From contig JARXAM010000023.1 in assembly GCA_029865845.1 (NCBI GenBank), positions 1-64,000 on the forward strand: DNA of 64,000 nucleotides. The letters run 5' to 3'. The notes below the pieces were generated by a model. That model searched no databases. It saw nothing but the letters and a program-made list of their open reading frames with translations, and was not told the origin of the DNA. Source of the stretch: Rhodoferax sp. (GTDB lineage: Bacteria > Pseudomonadota > Gammaproteobacteria > Burkholderiales > Burkholderiaceae_C). This document shows positions 16,125-23,989 of this stretch, in pieces. A program made the position numbers and the translations under genes. How positions within the stretch are numbered: the first letter of the stretch is position 1; each line of letters begins with the position of its first letter.

Positions 16125-16418
16125 ATGAGCAGCAAAATGTATGTGGGCAACCTGCCCTACTCTGTCACCGACGACAGCTTGCAGAGCAACTTCTCCGAGT
16201 TCGGCGAAGTCACCTCGGCCAAGGTCATGATGGACCGCGACACGGGCCGCTCCAAAGGCTTCGCCTTTGTGGAAATGAGCAGCCCCGCTGCGGCCCAAGC
16301 CGCCATTGAAGGCCTCAATGGCCAGTCCGTGGATGGCCGCTCCATCGTGGTCAACCTAGCCCGTCCGCGTGAAGATCGCGGTGGTTCGGACGGCTACCGG
16401 GGTGCCCGCAGCTACTAA
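16125..16418 (+). CDS. RRM-domain RNA-binding protein
   Basis: A 97-residue glycine-tailed RNA-binding protein with a single RNA-recognition motif. Both ribonucleoprotein motifs are present: RNP2 MYVGNLPYSV and RNP1 SKGFAFVEM. The tail (PREDRGGSDGYRGARSY) is short and Arg/Gly rich. Such proteins in cyanobacteria and betaproteobacteria are often cold- or stress-inducible RNA binders. It ends before a bidirectional terminator shared with the convergent Cys-repeat gene. Confidence 0.95.
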   Translation: MSSKMYVGNLPYSVTDDSLQSNFSEFGEVTSAKVMMDRDTGRSKGFAFVEMSSPAAAQAAIEGLNGQSVDGRSIVVNLARPREDRGGSDGYRGARSY

Positions 16419-16440
16419 GCCCTGAGCGCATTGCGCCCAC

Positions 16441-16471
16441 AAAAAAGCCGGCTCTGGTAGCCAGCTTTTTT
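16441..16471. terminator. Bidirectional rho-independent terminator
   Basis: An A6 run, a stem GCCGGCT / AGCCAGC (one mismatch) and a T6 run. The symmetry of A- and T-runs lets it stop transcription from both the RRM gene and the convergent gene at 16484-17068. Confidence 0.8.
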
Positions 16472-16483
16472 GCGTAGGGCAGT

Positions 16484-17068
16484 TTATTGCTTGCCGAATT
16501 TGGCCTTCGCATCGGCCATGCAGGTGTCCTTGGCGGTGGATGCCAGCGCGTCGCACTTTTGCTCGGCCACTTTGCGTTCAGCCGCGCGTTTGTCGGCCGC
16601 AGCGTCGGAGCGGAGTTCTAGGTTCTCTCTATTGGCTGCCGCGTTGGTCTGGGCCGTCTTCATCTGAATCGTCGCGTCGGCTTTGGTGGTGGTGAGCGCG
16701 GCTTTGGCTTCCTTCACGCACACGCTCTTGGGGTTACCCGACAGGTCGTCACACTGTTGCTTGGCGACCCCGTAGGTGGCTTCGCCTTGGGCGACATGCA
16801 GTTTGTATTGGGTTTTGAGGGTGGGTTGGTAGCTGTGCTCCAGTTCGGCCAGCGCTACGGACTCTTTGCCTTTGGCTTGGGCCACACAGATGTCGCGGGC
16901 GTTGCCCGAGTACGAGTCACATGCTTTTTTGGCGGAGTCGTAGTCGTTCTTGATGCGGGACTTGCTCGCGTTGTAGTCGGTGGGCGATATCTGCGCCATG
17001 GCGGTGCTGGCCAATAGCAGACAGGCCACCATTGCGGCGCTGCGCAACAGAGAGGGAGTGGTTGTCAT
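16484..17068 (-). CDS. Secreted protein with three Cys-hairpin repeats
   Basis: A 194-residue protein with a signal peptide (about 1-25, cut near AMA-QIS). The mature part is helical and Ala/Lys rich and contains three copies of a Cys-x10-Cys motif: CDSYSGNARDIC, CDDLSGNPKSVC and CDALASTAKDTC, each followed by a charged helix. Each pair can form a disulfide in the periplasm. Similar proteins are sometimes labelled TolA-like cell-envelope proteins, only because of composition. Function unknown. It starts 152 bp from the divergent mutarotase gene. Confidence 0.8.
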   Translation of the reverse strand: MTTTPSLLRSAAMVACLLLASTAMAQISPTDYNASKSRIKNDYDSAKKACDSYSGNARDICVAQAKGKESVALAELEHSYQPTLKTQYKLHVAQGEATYGVAKQQCDDLSGNPKSVCVKEAKAALTTTKADATIQMKTAQTNAAANRENLELRSDAAADKRAAERKVAEQKCDALASTAKDTCMADAKAKFGKQ

Positions 17069-17220
17069 GGGGAATCCTTAAAGTGAACACAGTGGCAGGC
17101 CATGCAGGCCTGAGAGGTTTCACAGTAAGGGGCGGGACGGGGCCGGTCTGTTCGTTGGTGGACAGAGGCGCGTGCCCATGCGTTACATGCCGCGTCACAA
17201 GCACCCGATAAACTGGGTGT

Positions 17221-18015
17221 ATGCATGTTCAGACTTTGATGGTGGAAGGGGCGCCCGCAGTTCAGCTGCAGGGCCCCGCAGGCGATACGGTCACGGTGCT
17301 CTTGCGCGGTGCCCAAGTGATTTCGTGGGTAGACGCTGGGGGTATGGAGCGCCTCTACCGCAGCCCCCTCTCGCCCCTGGCCGGTCCGCAGGCCGTGCGC
17401 GGCGGCGTGCCGGTGATTTTTCCGCAGTTCAACGAGCGCGGCCCCATCACGCGCCATGGTTTTGCCCGCACCCGCGTGTGGGAATGGGTGCCCACGGGTG
17501 CCACATCCGTGGAGCCGCACCTGGTGTTTCGCATGCGGCACGCCGCGCACGAGACGCCGCTGTGGCCGCATGACTGCGGGTGCACCCTGACGGTGGCGTT
17601 GGTGGAGCAGGGCTTGCGCATAGCGCTGGCGGTGCACAACACCGGCACTGCCCCTTTGAGTTTCCATGCCGCGCTGCATACCTACCTGGAGGTGGGCGAT
17701 GTGGCACAGGCCACGCTGGCTGGCGTGTTGCCGCACGGCGAGGTCTTGTCGCTGACCGAGCCAATAGACCGGTTGTTTGAGTCGGTGCCCGGCCCGTTTG
17801 TGCTGTGCAGCCCCGCAAGCGCGCTCCGCATCACCCACGAAGGCTTTACCGACGCAGTGGTCTGGAACCCCGGACCGCAGGCCGTCATGGCCGACTTGTC
17901 CCCCGGCGCATATGCCCGCTTTGTGTGTGTAGAGGCGGCCGCTGTGGGGGTGCCGGTGCAGTTGGCACCGGGCGCGCACTGGCACGGTAGCCAAAGCCTT
18001 TACGCCGCCCCATAG
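17221..18015 (+). CDS. D-hexose-6-phosphate mutarotase (YeaD family)
   Basis: A 264-residue aldose-1-epimerase-like enzyme that interconverts anomers of hexose-6-phosphates. The family pattern is clear: RGGVPVIFPQFNERGPITRH near residue 60, HAALHTYLEVGD with the catalytic His about 145, and WNPGPQAVMADLSPGAYARF then a conserved VCVEAA near the end. Single-gene unit: the stop codon merges with a rho-independent hairpin. Slightly shorter than E. coli YeaD. Confidence 0.9.
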   Translation: MHVQTLMVEGAPAVQLQGPAGDTVTVLLRGAQVISWVDAGGMERLYRSPLSPLAGPQAVRGGVPVIFPQFNERGPITRHGFARTRVWEWVPTGATSVEPHLVFRMRHAAHETPLWPHDCGCTLTVALVEQGLRIALAVHNTGTAPLSFHAALHTYLEVGDVAQATLAGVLPHGEVLSLTEPIDRLFESVPGPFVLCSPASALRITHEGFTDAVVWNPGPQAVMADLSPGAYARFVCVEAAAVGVPVQLAPGAHWHGSQSLYAAP

Positions 18016-18035
18016 GGGAAGTGCCCCTTTTTTTT
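18014..18035 (+). terminator. Rho-independent terminator after the mutarotase gene
   Basis: AGGGG-AAGTG-CCCCT stem-loop followed by eight T. The 5' arm overlaps the TAG stop codon. Confidence 0.85.
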
Positions 18036-18082
18036 ACAATGCTGGCCCGCAAGGTGCCCAGCACCCACTTACAGAAAGTTCC

Positions 18083-18691
18083 ATGACCACTCCTGACTCC
18101 ACTCCCAAGAAGCCCCAGTTGCGCCCCATTCCCAATTTCATATTTGCCAGCCGTTGGTTGCAGCTGCCCCTGTACCTGGGTCTGATTGCTGCACAAGGCG
18201 TGTACGTTTTCCATTTCTGGTTGGAGCTAGTGCATTTGCTGGAGGCCGCCTTCGGCAGCCAGACCGCCCTGCAGGCCTTGGTGACCAGCATCGGCTACAA
18301 GTCCGATGTGCCGGTGCCTGCGCTGAACGAGACCATCATCATGTTGGTGGTGCTGGCGCTGATTGACGTGGTGATGATCTCCAACCTGCTGATCATGGTG
18401 ATCGTGGGTGGCTACGAAACCTTTGTGAGCCGCATGGACCTGGACGGCCATCCCGACCAACCCGAATGGCTCAGCCATGTGAACGCGTCGGTGCTCAAGG
18501 TGAAGCTGGCCACCGCCATCATCGGTATCAGCTCCATTCACCTGCTCAAGACCTTCATCAACGCAGCCAACTACGACGACAAGGTGCTGATCGCCCAAAC
18601 GGCCATCCACATCACCTTCTTGCTGTCTGCGATTGCGATTGCCTACACCGACAAGCTGCTCAACAGCAGCCATCAAAACACCGGTCATTGA
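18083..18691 (+). CDS. YqhA family (TIGR00645/UPF0114) inner-membrane protein
   Basis: A 202-residue membrane protein. An ASRWLQLPLYLGLIAAQGVY opening, a helix around NETIIMLVVLALIDVVMISN, the signature ISNLLIMVIVGGYETFVS, and two further helices match the YqhA family. Function is unestablished. Four transmembrane segments are predicted by eye. It follows the mutarotase terminator, so it should have its own promoter. Confidence 0.92.
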   Translation: MTTPDSTPKKPQLRPIPNFIFASRWLQLPLYLGLIAAQGVYVFHFWLELVHLLEAAFGSQTALQALVTSIGYKSDVPVPALNETIIMLVVLALIDVVMISNLLIMVIVGGYETFVSRMDLDGHPDQPEWLSHVNASVLKVKLATAIIGISSIHLLKTFINAANYDDKVLIAQTAIHITFLLSAIAIAYTDKLLNSSHQNTGH

Positions 18692-18721
18692 TAAGAATGG
18701 CTGCTAGCGCCCGTGGATAGT

Positions 18722-18756
18722 GCGTAAGCAGCTAATAAAAATATAGCAAATGTCCA
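18722..18756. repeat. Intergenic repeat element, copy 2
   Basis: Begins gcgtaagcagctaataaaa and ends agcaaatg, aligning to 6590-6623 with a few changes. It sits between the YqhA gene and the ABC transporter, where it may supply AT-rich promoter sequence. Confidence 0.45.
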
Positions 18757-18777
18757 CTGCTGAAGGGACGGCTTTAC

Positions 18778-19725
18778 ATGATTCACGTGCGTAGTTTGGT
18801 CTTTGATTACCTGGGGCACCGCGCCTTGCATGGTGTCTCAGTGGATATCCCGCAGGGCACGGTCACTGCCCTAGTGGGGCCCAATGGTGCGGGCAAGTCC
18901 ACGCTGATGCGCTGCATCGCCGGGCTGGACACGCCATTGGCGGGAACCATCACGGTGGGTGGTGTGGATGTGCAGGAGCACCCGCGCGAGGTGCACACCA
19001 AGCTGGGCTACCTCTCGGATTTTTTCGGCCTCTACCAGGACCTCACGGTGCAGCAGTGCTTGCACTATGCGGCTGCGTCGCAGGGCATTGCCGAGCAGCA
19101 CATCGCCAAGCGGGTCCAGGAAGTGGCCCGCTTCCTGAATCTGGAAAGCAAACTGCAAAGCCTGTCCAGCAAGCTTTCCCGTGGGCAGCGCCAGCGGGTG
19201 GCGATCGGGCAGGCCATCGTGCACATGCCGCAGGTGCTGCTGCTCGACGAGCCCGCAAGCGGTCTGGACCCAGAAGCGCGCGCGGACCTGTCTGCCTTGT
19301 TCCGCGAGCTGCAGTCCCATGGCATGACGCTGGTGGTGTCCAGTCACATCCTGAGCGAGCTGGACGAGTACTGCACCCACATCCTCTCCCTCCGCGACGG
19401 GCGGGTCAGCCGCTTCGCCAGCCTGGCCACGACGGCCACCGGCAGCCAAGGTGCGGTCCAAGCGCTGGTGCAAGTGCAACTGGCCGCGCCCGCGCCGCAG
19501 CTGGCCAGCGTGCTGGCTGGCCATGACGTGGCGCACCTGGACGCCAGTGGCGCCACCCTCACCACGGTGTACCTGCCCTCCGGCGACTTGGCAGCACGCG
19601 CCGCCCTGCTGGCCACGCTGACTGCAGCGGGCGTGCCCGTGTGTGCATTTCAGGAGGTGCGCGCCAGCTTGCAGGCCAGTTATGACCAGTCCGGTGCGTC
19701 CGGCCAAGCAGGAGAGTCCGCATGA
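18778..19725 (+). CDS. ABC transporter ATP-binding protein
   Basis: A 315-residue ATPase. Walker A GPNGAGKST, the signature LSRGQRQR (the common LSGGQ is altered at the second position), Walker B VLLLDEPASGLDP and the switch His in SSHILSELDE are all present. A C-terminal domain of about 90 residues follows the core. It drives the permease encoded next; the genes overlap by 4 bp (ATGA), so translation is coupled. The substrate is unknown; the architecture fits an exporter. AAGGGA upstream supports ATG 18778. Confidence 0.93.
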   Translation: MIHVRSLVFDYLGHRALHGVSVDIPQGTVTALVGPNGAGKSTLMRCIAGLDTPLAGTITVGGVDVQEHPREVHTKLGYLSDFFGLYQDLTVQQCLHYAAASQGIAEQHIAKRVQEVARFLNLESKLQSLSSKLSRGQRQRVAIGQAIVHMPQVLLLDEPASGLDPEARADLSALFRELQSHGMTLVVSSHILSELDEYCTHILSLRDGRVSRFASLATTATGSQGAVQALVQVQLAAPAPQLASVLAGHDVAHLDASGATLTTVYLPSGDLAARAALLATLTAAGVPVCAFQEVRASLQASYDQSGASGQAGESA

Positions 19726-21068
19726 ACCCCGAATTCAAACGCAATCTCTGGTTGGAAATTTCGCCCGCTCGCCTCGCCCTTATGCCTGGGGTATTGACCC
19801 TGATCGCCCTGCTCGTGGTCGCCATGAGCGAGGACAAGCCGCGCGATAACCTGTTCATTGCCTGCACCGTGCTTTTCACCGGTCTCACCGTGGGCTGGGG
19901 CAGCTTGCGGGTCATGTCCAGCATCAATAACGAAGTGACGGAGCGCACCTGGGACCAGCAGCGCCTGAGCGCGCTTACCCCTTGGCAAATGGCTTGGGGC
20001 AAGTTGTTCGGCAGCACGGCTTACGTCTGGTACGGTGCCTTGCTGTGTGCCGTGGTGGCGATGCTGGCGGCGTCTACCTTGCCCGGTTTCCTCAGCCGCT
20101 GTGCGTGGTTGTTGACAGGGGCGACCGGCGCGGTGGCCCTGCATGCCTGGCTGATGGCAAGCCGCCTGCACACCATGGACCTGCGCACCGAAAAATCCAG
20201 TAGTACGGTGGCGGGCCTGTTTGGCGTGTTCCTGGCCTTGCAGACCTTGCCCATGGTGTTCATGGTGCTGCGCAGTCCGACGGACGATGCAGTGTCCTCC
20301 GGCGGCTGGTGGAGTTTGGGCTTGCCCTTGCCGGTGCAGTCGCTGGTGCTCGCCGCCCTCATGTTGGCGCTGGGCTTGCTGGCCCTTTGGCGCAGCATGG
20401 GCAAGCAATTGATGGTGCGCTCCACCCCTTGGGCCTGGGCGCTGGGCGTGTTGGCTTTGGGCTGGATGCTGGCCGGCTTTATGCCGGAGGGCACACGCGA
20501 CGCCACCCTGATGGTGCCTCTGGCCGGCGTGGCGCTGTTGGCTACCTATGCGGCCCTGTTCACCGAGAGCAACAACCGCCTGGTCTGGCAGGCGGTGCTG
20601 TTCCACCACATGCACAGCCCCCGCCGCCGCATGTTGCAGGCCTTGCCCTTGTGGCCGGTGAGCTGGGCCATGGCGGCGTTGTTTGTGTTGCTCTATGGCG
20701 TACTAGGCATCAACCCCGAACCGCACCTTGCTTCGCTAGGCAGTGTGATGTGGCTGGCCGTGCTGCATTGCCTGCGGGACTGCGGCATCTACCACTTCTT
20801 TGCGCTGCGCAACACCACGCGCAAGCCGGCCGGCATGACCCTGCTGACGCTGTTCGTGCTGGGCGTGGTGTTGCCTGGCCTGGTGGCGAGCACCGCGCCG
20901 GAGTTGGCCCCCTGGTTTGAGCCCCTGTTCGGCCTGCAGCAGCTGGTCAAGGGCGGCGCATCGCTGGGTTTGGTGCCCTGGCTGGCCATGGCGGTCCAAC
21001 TGGCGGTGGTGGCTGCGCTGGTGGGCTGGCGTTGGGCAGCGGGCACCAAGCCCGCCCAAGCCAGTTAA
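19722..21068 (+). CDS. ABC transporter permease
   Basis: A 448-residue integral membrane protein with about ten to twelve hydrophobic segments (for example LALMPGVLTLIALLVVAMS and ALGVLALGWMLAGFMP). It pairs with the overlapping upstream ATPase. No recognisable substrate-specific motif, so the cargo is open. It ends 19 bp before the convergent CDF transporter gene. Confidence 0.88.
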   Translation: MNPEFKRNLWLEISPARLALMPGVLTLIALLVVAMSEDKPRDNLFIACTVLFTGLTVGWGSLRVMSSINNEVTERTWDQQRLSALTPWQMAWGKLFGSTAYVWYGALLCAVVAMLAASTLPGFLSRCAWLLTGATGAVALHAWLMASRLHTMDLRTEKSSSTVAGLFGVFLALQTLPMVFMVLRSPTDDAVSSGGWWSLGLPLPVQSLVLAALMLALGLLALWRSMGKQLMVRSTPWAWALGVLALGWMLAGFMPEGTRDATLMVPLAGVALLATYAALFTESNNRLVWQAVLFHHMHSPRRRMLQALPLWPVSWAMAALFVLLYGVLGINPEPHLASLGSVMWLAVLHCLRDCGIYHFFALRNTTRKPAGMTLLTLFVLGVVLPGLVASTAPELAPWFEPLFGLQQLVKGGASLGLVPWLAMAVQLAVVAALVGWRWAAGTKPAQAS

Positions 21069-21087
21069 TGGGCTTTTTGCAGCGTGC

Positions 21088-22032
21088 TCAGACCACCGGC
21101 TGGTGGTCGGCATCGGGCCGGTGGGCCGGGTCTACATGGGTCATGAGGTTGAGCACCCGGTGGCGCTTGAGTACCGCGTTGCGGGCCGCCACGGCGATGT
21201 TGTGGCCTTCTTCCACGGTGAGTTTGGCGTCCACTTCAATGTGGGCGTCGGCCACCACCATGTCGCCCATCTTGCGGGTGCGCACATCGTGCACTCCGGC
21301 CACGCCGGGGGTGGCCAGCAGGGTGGCGCGAATGGCTTGCACCTCGGCTTCGTCCACCGCGCGGTCCATCAGGTCGTGCAGCGCATCCCAGCCAAAGCCC
21401 CAGCCCACTTTGCCCACCATAAAGCCCACGATGAGTGCGGCAATCGGGTCCAGCAGCGGGTAGCCCGCCATGCTGCCGATGATGCCCAGACTCACCACCA
21501 GCGATGAGGCTGCGTCTGATCGCGCATGCCAGGCATTGGCCACCAGCAGGCTGGACTTCACTGCCTTGGCCGTGCGCAACATATAACGAAACAGCAGCTC
21601 CTTGGTCACGATCGCACCCAAGGCCACCCACAGCGCCGTGGTGTGGGCTGGCGCAATGGTGTCGGGTGCCTCCAGCTTTTGCAGTGCAGACCACACCATG
21701 GCACCACCCACCGCCAGCAAAATGGCACCCAGCGCCAGCGAGGCGGCTGTCTCGAAGCGCTGGTGACCGTAGGGGTGGTCTTCATCGGCGTCTTTTTTGG
21801 CATGGTGCCCGGCAAATAGCACCACAAAGTCTGACACGAGGTCGGACAGCGAATGGATGCCGTCTGCGATCAGCGCCTGCGACTTGGTAAGCAAGCCCAC
21901 TCCCACCTGCGCAGAGGCCAGCAGCACGTTCACCACCACGCTCACCCACGTGCTGCGTGCGGCCGCGGCTGCGCGCTCTGCGGTACTGTGGGGTGCGTGT
22001 TCAGACTGGTCGTCTTGTTCGGTGAATTGCAT
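21088..22032 (-). CDS. Cation diffusion facilitator family metal transporter
   Basis: A 314-residue CDF transporter that exports divalent metals in exchange for protons. Transmembrane metal-site motifs are present: ADGIHSLSDLVSD in helix 2 and NAWHARSDAASS in helix 5, i.e. two HxxxD-type sites. A histidine-containing loop (GHHAKKDADEDHPYGHQRF) and a C-terminal ferredoxin-like domain (GVHDVRTRKMGDMVVADAHI) follow. Metal specificity cannot be fixed from this. It probably starts its own transcript, 139 bp downstream of the VOC gene. Confidence 0.93.
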   Translation of the reverse strand: MQFTEQDDQSEHAPHSTAERAAAAARSTWVSVVVNVLLASAQVGVGLLTKSQALIADGIHSLSDLVSDFVVLFAGHHAKKDADEDHPYGHQRFETAASLALGAILLAVGGAMVWSALQKLEAPDTIAPAHTTALWVALGAIVTKELLFRYMLRTAKAVKSSLLVANAWHARSDAASSLVVSLGIIGSMAGYPLLDPIAALIVGFMVGKVGWGFGWDALHDLMDRAVDEAEVQAIRATLLATPGVAGVHDVRTRKMGDMVVADAHIEVDAKLTVEEGHNIAVAARNAVLKRHRVLNLMTHVDPAHRPDADHQPVV

Positions 22033-22171
22033 GTTCGGTTGTGGGCGGGCTTTCGATCTGCATCGGCCAAGTCGCAGAGTGCCTGCAGGTCTGCGTACAT
22101 TCGATTATCAACCGACCCCGCGCCGCCTGGGTTCCTCAATCACTTTGGTGGGCAGATGACAGTAGCCCCAG

Positions 22172-22555
22172 TTAGCGGGTCACAGGGGTACACAACTCCA
22201 CCAAAAACCCATTGGTGTCCGCCACATATGCAATGGTTTGTCCCCAAGGCATGGTTTCTACAGGGCGTATCAGTTGCGCGCCGGCGGTGATGGCTTGTTT
22301 AAGCGCTGCAGGTACATCTGTAGTGCACAGGGCAATTTCAAAGCAGGGCTTGTGTGCATCGGCGCTTTGTGGGGTTTTGCCCAGTTGGCGGATCAGAGCG
22401 TGGGATGAAAAAGCCAGCGTGGTGTTGCCCGTTTCCAGTTCACCATAGTCGCCGCCTTCGTGCAAGAAGCGCGTCTTCAGGCCAAAAGCAGCCTCGTAAA
22501 ACGTCAGGGTCGATTTGACGTCGTTGACATAAAGAATGGTGTAGCTCAGTTGCAT
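22172..22555 (-). CDS. VOC family protein
   Basis: A 127-residue glyoxalase-fold protein. LSYTILYVNDVKSTLTFYEA begins the first module and PWGQTIAYVADTNGFLVELC ends the second. ATG 22553-22555 fits the conserved N terminus and has AAAGGG upstream; a TTG at 22577-22579 would add eight residues. It is not close to the VOC protein at 4560-4958. Substrate unknown. The following 227 bp up to 22782 hold no gene that I can see. Confidence 0.87.
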   Translation of the reverse strand: MQLSYTILYVNDVKSTLTFYEAAFGLKTRFLHEGGDYGELETGNTTLAFSSHALIRQLGKTPQSADAHKPCFEIALCTTDVPAALKQAITAGAQLIRPVETMPWGQTIAYVADTNGFLVELCTPVTR

Positions 22556-22782
22556 ACGGCACGGCCCTTTTTGCTTCAACAGACTTCACCATAGCGCAGT
22601 GGCGTATCGGTGTCATGTGTAAATCCGCTATGTAATTTGAGCCTACCTTCTTGAATGTGCGCTCTTTACGATACGGTGCAAATTCTGCGCCAACACTTCA
22701 TTGAAGAAGCTGTGCAATGTAGTAGCAAGATGGTGCGCGTGGTATGTAGATATCCGACACCGCAGAACTGTGAACTTCAAGT

Positions 22783-23187
22783 ATGAGAAAACCTACATCT
22801 TCTGATCGCATTCCGTGCCCTTGCGCAAGCGAGCTGCCCTATGTGCAGTGCTGCTGCGTGTGGCACCAGGGTTTGGCCGGAGGTCAGCATGCCCCCACTC
22901 CTGAAGCGCTGATGCGTTCCCGCTATAGCGCTTACGTGCGGGGCGAATTGCAGTACCTGTTGGACACGTGGCACCCCTCCACCGCGCCGGGCGATTTGGA
23001 ACTGGCCCCCGTGAAGTGGCTGGGGCTGGAGGTGCGCCACGCCGTGCAAACGGGCGACGCAGGCGTGGTGGAATTCGTCGCCCGCTACCGCGATGCCAAT
23101 GGCGCACAGCGCATGCATGAGACCAGTCGCTTCGTGCGTGAAGCGCAGCGCTGGTATTACATCGACGGGCAGGTGGACTGGGGGTAG
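22783..23187 (+). CDS. YchJ family protein with SEC-C-like zinc motif
   Basis: A 134-residue YchJ-type protein. Cys-rich start CPCASELPYVQCCCVWHQG resembles a SEC-C zinc-binding motif; ALMRSRYSAYVRGELQYLL and a WYYIDGQV ending are family hallmarks, giving an NTF2-like fold. Function unknown. It ends 1 bp before the convergent vapC gene. Confidence 0.92.
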   Translation: MRKPTSSDRIPCPCASELPYVQCCCVWHQGLAGGQHAPTPEALMRSRYSAYVRGELQYLLDTWHPSTAPGDLELAPVKWLGLEVRHAVQTGDAGVVEFVARYRDANGAQRMHETSRFVREAQRWYYIDGQVDWG

Positions 23188-23188
23188 C

Positions 23189-23620
23189 TTACAAGGTGAC
23201 CAAATGCTTGGTCGTTGCGCCGTGCACGGCGCTCAAGGGTATGCGTGCATCGAAGGTCACAAAGCGCCCGGCGTTCTTCACAGCCAGCCCCAACAAATAC
23301 AAGTCCGTCAGTTGCCGTGGGCCATGAATGTGTGGGTGGTGAAAGCGCGCAGCATCCAAAACGCTAATGTCGTCGCTCCACATCTGGTGAAACGTCGTCG
23401 CGGTGGACCCTTGCAACATGGCGACCAGCGCAGACAGCGCTTGTGCGTTGCTGTACCCGGGCTGGCTCATGATGCGCAAGCAGCCATTTTGGGTCAGCGG
23501 GCAACTGGCCCAGCCGTAGGCGATGTTCGCCTCCAGCCACAGCGCTGCGCGCTCGTGGTGAATATGGTCGCGGTCGTGCAGTGCAATGAGGACGTTGATG
23601 TCGAGAAGCGCCCGCATCAA
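23189..23620 (-). CDS. vapC: PIN-domain toxin (VapC family)
   Basis: A 143-residue PIN ribonuclease. The acidic residues of the active site are visible: D in RALLDINVLIALHD, E in WLEANI, D in QLTDLYLLGLA and D in FVTFDARI. VapC toxins usually cleave tRNA or rRNA; the target here is unknown. The start overlaps the antitoxin stop by 4 bp (ATGA), the usual layout for coupled antitoxin-toxin synthesis; two successive ATG codons are possible starts. Confidence 0.9.
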   Translation of the reverse strand: MMRALLDINVLIALHDRDHIHHERAALWLEANIAYGWASCPLTQNGCLRIMSQPGYSNAQALSALVAMLQGSTATTFHQMWSDDISVLDAARFHHPHIHGPRQLTDLYLLGLAVKNAGRFVTFDARIPLSAVHGATTKHLVTL

Positions 23621-23895
23621 ATGCCCTCGGCGTCGCGCAAGCGGTCAATCAACTCGTTGCTGACGATGCCGCCTCTGGCCGGTAGTGGGCTAATGCCATA
23701 GGTGGCCAAGCGTTCAGACGCCTGAAGGGCATTGCTGGGTGCATGGGTTGTGCCCATGGCGCTTACCTCAGCGGGCTGTGTGAACGCCCGGCGAGCGAGT
23801 TCGCTAATGGTTTGGCCGAGCGACTTTTTCTCGCGCTGGGCAATTTCCTTGGCAGCAAACAGCACGTCGTCGGCAATGTCTAAGGTTGTTCGCAT
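23617..23895 (-). CDS. vapB: VapB-type antitoxin
   Basis: A 92-residue antitoxin with an N-terminal ribbon-helix-helix (MRTTLDIADDVLFAAKEIAQ, then KKSLGQTISELARRAF) and a C-terminal toxin-binding segment. It neutralises the PIN toxin encoded downstream and probably represses the operon by binding the palindrome directly upstream. Confidence 0.88.
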   Translation of the reverse strand: MRTTLDIADDVLFAAKEIAQREKKSLGQTISELARRAFTQPAEVSAMGTTHAPSNALQASERLATYGISPLPARGGIVSNELIDRLRDAEGI

Positions 23896-23906
23896 GGTGC
23901 ACCCCG

Positions 23907-23946
23907 CAGGTTGATGCGTGATGCTAACACATCACGCATCAACCTG
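23907..23946. promoter_or_regulatory. Perfect 17-bp palindrome, probable vapBC operator
   Basis: Arms CAGGTTGATGCGTGATG (23907-23923) and its exact complement (23930-23946) flank a 6-bp centre CTAACA. The site lies 11 bp upstream of the vapB start. Each arm contains TGATG twice, so it could take two antitoxin dimers per side. If transcribed it would also form a strong hairpin at the mRNA 5' end. Confidence 0.75.
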
Positions 23947-23989
23947 GTCTGCCGACCTGCCCTCCGCCGAACTGGGCGGCTACAGGCGG

